Source: Acetomicrobium sp. S15 = DSM 107314 | GTDB lineage: Bacteria > Synergistota > Synergistia > Synergistales > Thermosynergistaceae | Assembly (NCBI RefSeq): GCF_016125955.1 | Contig: NZ_JADEVE010000191.1 | Span: 1-56,913, forward strand | DNA length: 56,913 nt | Direction of reading: 5' to 3' | In this document: positions 52,994-56,913 of the stretch, piece after piece | How positions within the stretch are numbered: the first letter of the stretch is position 1 | Layout: every line of letters starts with the position of its first letter | The notes under the pieces: generated by a model | Told to the model about the DNA's origin: nothing | Databases searched by the model: none | What the model saw: the letters and a program-made list of their open reading frames with translations, nothing else | Translations under genes and position numbers: made by a program

Positions 52994-53665
52994 CTAAGTT
53001 TTAAATCCAGCTATTTTTTTATTATAATATGCATATTCGCCCTTCCATTCGTCTTTCCTGGAAGAGATTACGCTCTTGAAGAACTCCCGCCGCTTTTCCA
53101 TATAGGATAACTGGTCGGGATATGCTATGTGACTTTTTACTGCTTTGGCGAGATCTGCCCCTAAGATCCTTGCTTCTTCCTTTAATGTATCGAAGCGAGA
53201 CATCGGGCCGGAGACGCCGCCCACATATTGGACGCCGCAACTTACGAGATATTCCTTCAAGTAGTCCAAGACCATGGCATGAGGGCCGCCTCCAGAAGTG
53301 GCAAAAGCGGCTCCGTATTTGCCGGTTAACATTTGGCAGTGGATAAACGGGCTTGAGCGGTCCAAAAGCGCCTTGAGCTGTGCCGTCACATGGTTTATAT
53401 AGACAGGCGATGCGAGGACGATTGCATCGGCTTCCTGCATAGAGTGTAGCACCGGCGCAACGTCATCTTTTAGCGGACAGAAGAGGAGCTTCCGGTGGCA
53501 GGTGCCGCATCCCGTGCAGAATTCCATCCTTAGACTCCCGAGGTGTATGTATTCTACGGAAACGCCTCGTTCGGCGGTGGTGATCCCCGCGACTGCCTCT
53601 TTAACGAGTCTAAATGTGTTGCTGTGTTCACCCCTCGGGCTTCCTGAAATGCACAATATCTTCAC
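52994..53665 (-). CDS. NADPH-dependent FMN reductase / iron-sulfur flavoprotein-like
   Basis: 223 residues. Flavodoxin-like fold: KILCISGSPRGEHSNTFRLV (FMN phosphate loop), IVLASPVYINHVTAQLKALL and GGGPHAMVLDYLKEYL. Cysteines in EFCTGCGTCHRKLLFCPLKD match the compact CxxCxxC-x(n)-C motif of the Isf iron-sulfur flavoproteins, giving a two-electron/one-electron switch. The long C-terminal tail (KSVISSRKDEWKGEYAYYNK) is echoed in the remnant at 42889-42957. The start ATG at 53665 has AGGAGATGAAGATACGTG-like upstream sequence. Likely redox housekeeping in an anaerobe. Confidence 0.87.
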   Translation of the reverse strand: MKILCISGSPRGEHSNTFRLVKEAVAGITTAERGVSVEYIHLGSLRMEFCTGCGTCHRKLLFCPLKDDVAPVLHSMQEADAIVLASPVYINHVTAQLKALLDRSSPFIHCQMLTGKYGAAFATSGGGPHAMVLDYLKEYLVSCGVQYVGGVSGPMSRFDTLKEEARILGADLAKAVKSHIAYPDQLSYMEKRREFFKSVISSRKDEWKGEYAYYNKKIAGFKT

Positions 53666-53780
53666 GTATCTTCATCTCCTCGTTGGTATACTCGACATCT
53701 ACACGGCAGGGTGTATTCTTATTATAATCTCTCGATTTTGAATCCGACGTTTAGCTCTACGCACAAGGAAGTGAGAAATC

Positions 53781-54866
53781 ATGAAGGCGAAAGCGGTGTC
53801 TGTTTTGAAGGATCTCGTTTCTATCGACGGCGTTTCGGGGTTTGAGAAACCGGTGGCAGATTATATAAGCTCCCGCCTTTCGCGGTTATCTGTGGGCGTA
53901 AGGAGAGACGTCATGGGAAACGTGCTTGCCAGCCTTCGCTTAGGTAACGGCGAGCCCTCGCTCAAGTTGATGTTTTGTGCCCACATGGACGAGGTGGGTT
54001 TGATGGTGAAGGGCGTAGAGCCAGATGGTTTTATCAGGTTCGAGAAGGTGGGGGTTATCCCAGACGCTTTCCTTCCGAGAACGCCCGTCAGGATAAAGGG
54101 GATAAACGGCACCATCGGCACGAGGCCCGGTTACCTGATGGAAGGTTCGGATAAGCCTCATAGCGCGAGGGACATGTATGTGGACGTGGGGGTTTGCAGC
54201 TCAAAGGAGATATCTGATCTTGGCATAGAGGTTGGAGACCCCATATCCTTCGCGACGGCTTTTTCCCCGACGGGAAACCCCGACAGAGTCATAGCTAAAG
54301 CCGTTGACGACAGAGCAGGCTGCGCCGCCCTTTTGCTTTTGGCCGAGCTTCTGTCGTGTCAAGATTTTAGCGGCTACCCCTCGTCGGCCGAAGTCGTTTT
54401 AGCCTTCACCGCTCAAGAGGAGGTGGGGTGCAGGGGGGCTGTCGCAGCGGCCGCGGCGGTGCGCCCCGATTGCGCCTTTGTGCTGGATACCGTCCCCTCT
54501 GGAGACACGCCCGACGCCAGCATGACCAAGGATATAAACGCCCGTCTCGGGGGTGGGGTGGTGATACCCGTCATGAGCGGCGGGGTGAGCATGGGCGAGA
54601 TAATGGCTGAACCGATTAAGCGGCTACTGCGGGATGTGGCGGACAAGAAGGGCATACTTTATCAGCTTGCCATACTCCCGGTGGCTGCCACAGACTCGTC
54701 TGCCATAAAGACGTCAGGGGAAGGAGTGCCCGTAGGAACTATAGGCATTCCCAGGCGTTATGCCCATTCGCCCGTGGAGTTGGTAGACCTGAACGACATT
54801 ATATCCGCCACGCAGTTGGCTTTGGGTTTAACCGAGAGATTGCTCGAGGGGGTAAAACTTCGATGA
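53781..54866 (+). CDS. M42 family glutamyl aminopeptidase/endoglucanase-like metallopeptidase
   Basis: 361 residues. Di-metal aminopeptidase: LMFCAHMDEVGLMVKG (metal His/Asp), IAKAVDDRAGCAALLLLAEL (bridging Asp), AFTAQEEVGCRGA (catalytic Glu and metal Glu), FVLDTVPSGDTPD and IGIPRRYAHSPVELVD (metal His). It forms tetrahedral dodecameric peptidases in relatives and trims peptides in the cytosol. The stop overlaps the next gene as ATGA. With the symporter downstream it suggests peptide or amino acid use. Confidence 0.92.
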   Translation: MKAKAVSVLKDLVSIDGVSGFEKPVADYISSRLSRLSVGVRRDVMGNVLASLRLGNGEPSLKLMFCAHMDEVGLMVKGVEPDGFIRFEKVGVIPDAFLPRTPVRIKGINGTIGTRPGYLMEGSDKPHSARDMYVDVGVCSSKEISDLGIEVGDPISFATAFSPTGNPDRVIAKAVDDRAGCAALLLLAELLSCQDFSGYPSSAEVVLAFTAQEEVGCRGAVAAAAAVRPDCAFVLDTVPSGDTPDASMTKDINARLGGGVVIPVMSGGVSMGEIMAEPIKRLLRDVADKKGILYQLAILPVAATDSSAIKTSGEGVPVGTIGIPRRYAHSPVELVDLNDIISATQLALGLTERLLEGVKLR

Positions 54867-55072
54867 ATGCGGGATCAAGATCAAGAGGCGCAAGAAGCAG
54901 GGCGTTCTTCATCATGTACGCAGTCCTGGTGCTGTGCGGCCTTTGGCCCGTCATAGCGATCTTCAACAGGCCCGTGTTATTTTTGGGGTTGCCACTGCTT
55001 GAGGTCTGGAGCTTCTTCGTGGCTATAGCGACTGCCGTTGTGTTGTTTTTGGCTGACATTAGGGGGGATTAG
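54863..55072 (+). CDS. Small two-helix membrane protein (DUF3311-like), symporter partner
   Basis: 69 residues: a basic N terminus (GSRSRGARSRA) then two hydrophobic helices (FFIMYAVLVLCGLWPVIAIF; LEVWSFFVAIATAVVLFLAD). This is the typical form of the small DUF3311 proteins encoded directly before SSS symporters. It overlaps the peptidase stop and ends three bases before the symporter ATG, so the three genes are one tightly coupled operon. Confidence 0.8.
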   Translation: MNAGSRSRGARSRAFFIMYAVLVLCGLWPVIAIFNRPVLFLGLPLLEVWSFFVAIATAVVLFLADIRGD

Positions 55073-55075
55073 CGC

Positions 55076-56530
55076 ATGCCGATTCAATTTTGGATCACAC
55101 TCGGGTATGTGGGCGTGGCTATAGCGATAGGCGTGACCTCCGCCAGAGGGCGCATCATGTCAAAGGTGGAAGAGTGGGGTTTGGCGGGTCATACTATGGG
55201 CTTTATGGTTATGTATTTCTTGAACGCCGCCGGGATCATAAGCGCCTTTTCCATGTTGGGGGCTCCGGGTTTCGCCTATGTCCACGGAGTGGCAATATGT
55301 TATCTCGTAATCTACGTGGCGTTGCAGGAAATAATAGCTTTTCACGTGGCACCCAAGGTGTGGGAAATGGGATTTCGCATGGGGCATCTCACTCAGGCCC
55401 AAGCCGTGGCTGAGCGCTACGAAAGCCCGTTTTTGGGCGCTGCTTTTGCCGTAGTAACGTCCTTTGGTCTCATAGCCTATGCCGTAACTCAGGCCATGGG
55501 GTGCGCCTACGTCTTAAACGCCGTTAGCGGCGGGTGTCTCTCCATGGGTTTAGGAACTTCCATAGTGATGGCGAGCATGGCAGCTTATATCTTCATAGGC
55601 GGCATGAGGGCCATAGGGTGGACCAACGTCTTTCAGGGAATCCTCATGTTTGTGATGGCTTGGGTCGCTGGCATCTGGGTGGCGAAAGCCGCCTTCGGCT
55701 CGTGGTGGTTCGGCGAGATCTTTCGCTCGCTGGCGGAGAGTTCCCCAAAGCATTTGACGCTGCCCGGGCCCATGGGCGCGTGGTCATATCGTTTTTTCAG
55801 CAGTTCCGTAATAGTTTCGACCCTGTCCGTATGGCCCACAGGCTGGGTGTGGTGGATGGGGGCAAAGGACTTAAAGATCCTTCGCAGGTCTATAGCACTC
55901 ATGCCGTTGTTTCTCTTCATCTTAATCCCTACGCTCTCCCTCGGCTTTGCGGCCATAACATTAATCCCAGGGCTCAAGGTGCCCGACCAGGCCGCGCTTG
56001 CCGTGGCAAACGCCTACCTTCCTCCGATCCTTGCGGGTCTCCTCGGGGCGGGCGTTTTGGCTGCCGCCATGTCATCGGCGGAGCCGTGCCTCCACGTTAC
56101 TGCCTTGACCTATGCTGTCGACGTGATATCCCCCGTCGCCAAGCTCTCAAAGGAGCAATGCGCTAAAATTGCGCGGACCCTTACCGTGGTAGTAGCGCTC
56201 TGCATCGTTTTGCCTCTGGCACTCTTAAGGCCGGCAAGTCTTGTATACGTCACGCTTATAGGCTACGGATTTTTGGGCCAATCGTTCCCCGCCCTGATGG
56301 GCGTGTTGTTCTGGCGCTGGGCCACGCGCGCGGGAGCGCTCTCCGGGCTTTTGACGGGTTTTGCCGTCACTACTGCTTTGTCTGTGGCCAAGTCTCATCC
56401 CATGGGGATACACGCTGGCGCTTGGGGGTTGGCCGCAAACTTCGTCGTCTTTTTAATCGTGAGCTATTACACTGGATCGCAGCAGAAGGCGATAGGGCGC
56501 TTCTTCCCTCACTTAAAACGCAAACCGTAA
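55076..56530 (+). CDS. Sodium:solute symporter (SSS family)
   Basis: 484 residues, about 13 helices. EEWGLAGHTMGFMVMYFLNA, GIISAFSMLGAPGFAYVHG, TQAQAVAERYESPFLGAAFA, FIGGMRAIGWTNVFQGILM and GVLAAAMSSAEPCLHVTALT (TM8 region) are SSS features. Encoded with an M42 peptidase and DUF3311-like protein, it may import an amino acid or small peptide, but substrate is not readable. Little sequence is available after it before the CRISPR-like repeats. Confidence 0.9.
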   Translation: MPIQFWITLGYVGVAIAIGVTSARGRIMSKVEEWGLAGHTMGFMVMYFLNAAGIISAFSMLGAPGFAYVHGVAICYLVIYVALQEIIAFHVAPKVWEMGFRMGHLTQAQAVAERYESPFLGAAFAVVTSFGLIAYAVTQAMGCAYVLNAVSGGCLSMGLGTSIVMASMAAYIFIGGMRAIGWTNVFQGILMFVMAWVAGIWVAKAAFGSWWFGEIFRSLAESSPKHLTLPGPMGAWSYRFFSSSVIVSTLSVWPTGWVWWMGAKDLKILRRSIALMPLFLFILIPTLSLGFAAITLIPGLKVPDQAALAVANAYLPPILAGLLGAGVLAAAMSSAEPCLHVTALTYAVDVISPVAKLSKEQCAKIARTLTVVVALCIVLPLALLRPASLVYVTLIGYGFLGQSFPALMGVLFWRWATRAGALSGLLTGFAVTTALSVAKSHPMGIHAGAWGLAANFVVFLIVSYYTGSQQKAIGRFFPHLKRKP

Positions 56531-56580
56531 ACGCGATGGGGAAAGCTTCCCTCTGAAAGGCAATCTGTTTTAAGTTCGCC

Positions 56581-56744
56581 TTCAGTATATGCTTCATCTG
56601 CATGGGGGCGACCAACGCGCCTATAGCAGCCCGCATCCGACACAAGGTTTCAATCCACGCCCCCGCGTGGGGGGCGACAATATACTTGAATTTATAAAGG
56701 CCGGGGAATCTGGTTTCAATCCACGCCCCCGCGGGGGGGGCGAC
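56581..56744 (-). CRISPR. Very short type I-C-like CRISPR array (two intact repeats, one degenerate)
   Basis: Two 32-base repeats at 56647-56678 and 56713-56744 differ by one base (position 22, T or G). As given they begin GTTTCAATCCACGCCCCCGC and end GGGGGGCGAC. Reversed, they begin GTCGCCCCCC and end GTGGATTGAAAC, the type I-C form, so the array is likely transcribed leftward. The 34-base spacer is 56679-56712. A third, degenerate repeat at 56581-56612 keeps only the nine-base GGGGGCGAC end and is separated by another exact 34-base spacer (56613-56646). Degeneration at that side fits the distal end. The leader would be right of 56744. No cas gene is in the window. Confidence 0.85.
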
Positions 56745-56913
56745 CGCGTCAATGTTGTGTATACGCACAAGTTCGCCTGTTTTGATATTAGAAGTGGCTA
56801 TTCCGATAGGTCTATAGTATTCGATAACATTTTCGCCTGAAGAAATCTCTTTAAGGGCAATCTTATTTCCAATTTGTATTGTATAGAGTACTTATATTAA
56901 ACCCTCAAACAAA
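56745..56913. other. Region after the CRISPR repeats, possible leader
   Basis: 169 bases, increasingly A/T-rich to the window end, with no gene I can support. If the array is read leftward this is where its leader and promoter would be. At 56779, exactly 34 bases after the last repeat, GTTT occurs again but the next bases do not match, so I do not count another repeat. Confidence 0.4.

Noticed and set aside
56779-56810. Possible fourth CRISPR repeat
   Set aside because: Spacing of 34 is right and it begins GTTT, but about half of the next bases disagree and the GGGGGGCGAC end is absent.
56370-56840. Open frames crossing the CRISPR repeats on both strands
   Set aside because: The repeated peptides arise from the CRISPR repeat itself and the frames have no independent coding evidence.
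1-56913. tRNA or rRNA genes
   Set aside because: No T-loop GTTCRA-type element in a cloverleaf context or rRNA core sequence was recognised by eye; a covariance-model search would be needed to exclude them.

Overview
This window looks like the chromosome of a thermophilic or moderately thermophilic, strictly anaerobic, diderm, amino-acid- or organic-acid-fermenting bacterium. My best guess is Synergistota (Acetomicrobium/Anaerobaculum-like). That is an inference from gene content, not a database result. The pointers are a class III (oxygen-sensitive) ribonucleotide reductase with its activase, a giant acyl-CoA dehydratase activase fusion, three sodium:solute symporters, a TRAP transporter, exported binding proteins, and a branched-chain polyamine synthase of the kind found in thermophiles.

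Left part, about 0.2-36 kb, GC-rich and mostly housekeeping: a PheC-like periplasmic protein; a leftward folate operon (histidine phosphatase, folP, folK, then a small helicase-like fragment); the CIRCE-controlled heat-shock operon hrcA-grpE-dnaK-dnaJ; and, after a terminator, a tightly overlapping run prmA-rsmE-mtaB-bpsA-divergent Hsp70-mini J protein. A decayed IS5-type transposase separates this from hinT-rpsU. Next come nrdR-nrdD-nrdG behind two putative NrdR boxes, pgsA, an M20 peptidase, an FAH-family enzyme, a leftward addB-addA pair, the activase/dehydratase fusion, a symporter, an Ldh-family oxidoreductase and an ACR3 arsenite exporter.

Middle part, about 37-53 kb, visibly more AT-rich in two blocks (37.1-41.1 and 43.4-52.8 kb), probably acquired. 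The first block is a dehydrogenase plus a dctPQM TRAP transporter with a strong hairpin after dctP. GC-rich iolB and a dienelactone hydrolase follow. The second block holds a decayed antitoxin/PIN-toxin pair, a leftward soluble histidine kinase and NarL-type regulator, and a rightward cluster: thiolase, zinc-ribbon/OB partner, VOC epimerase, two CoA-transferase subunits, a 36-residue membrane protein, a sodium symporter and a nitrilase-fold amidase. Together these read as uptake, deamidation, CoA activation and thiolysis of an unidentified substrate under two-component control. The block ends at a perfect 25-bp inverted repeat. It lies between a 3' remnant of an FMN-reductase gene (42.9 kb) and a complete FMN-reductase gene in the same orientation (53.0 kb).

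Right end: an M42 aminopeptidase, a DUF3311-like small membrane protein and a third symporter in one operon, then a very short type I-C-like CRISPR array with no cas genes in view. No rRNA or tRNA gene was recognised. Coordinates are exact where I could place start codons and stems by hand. Alternative starts are discussed in the entries.
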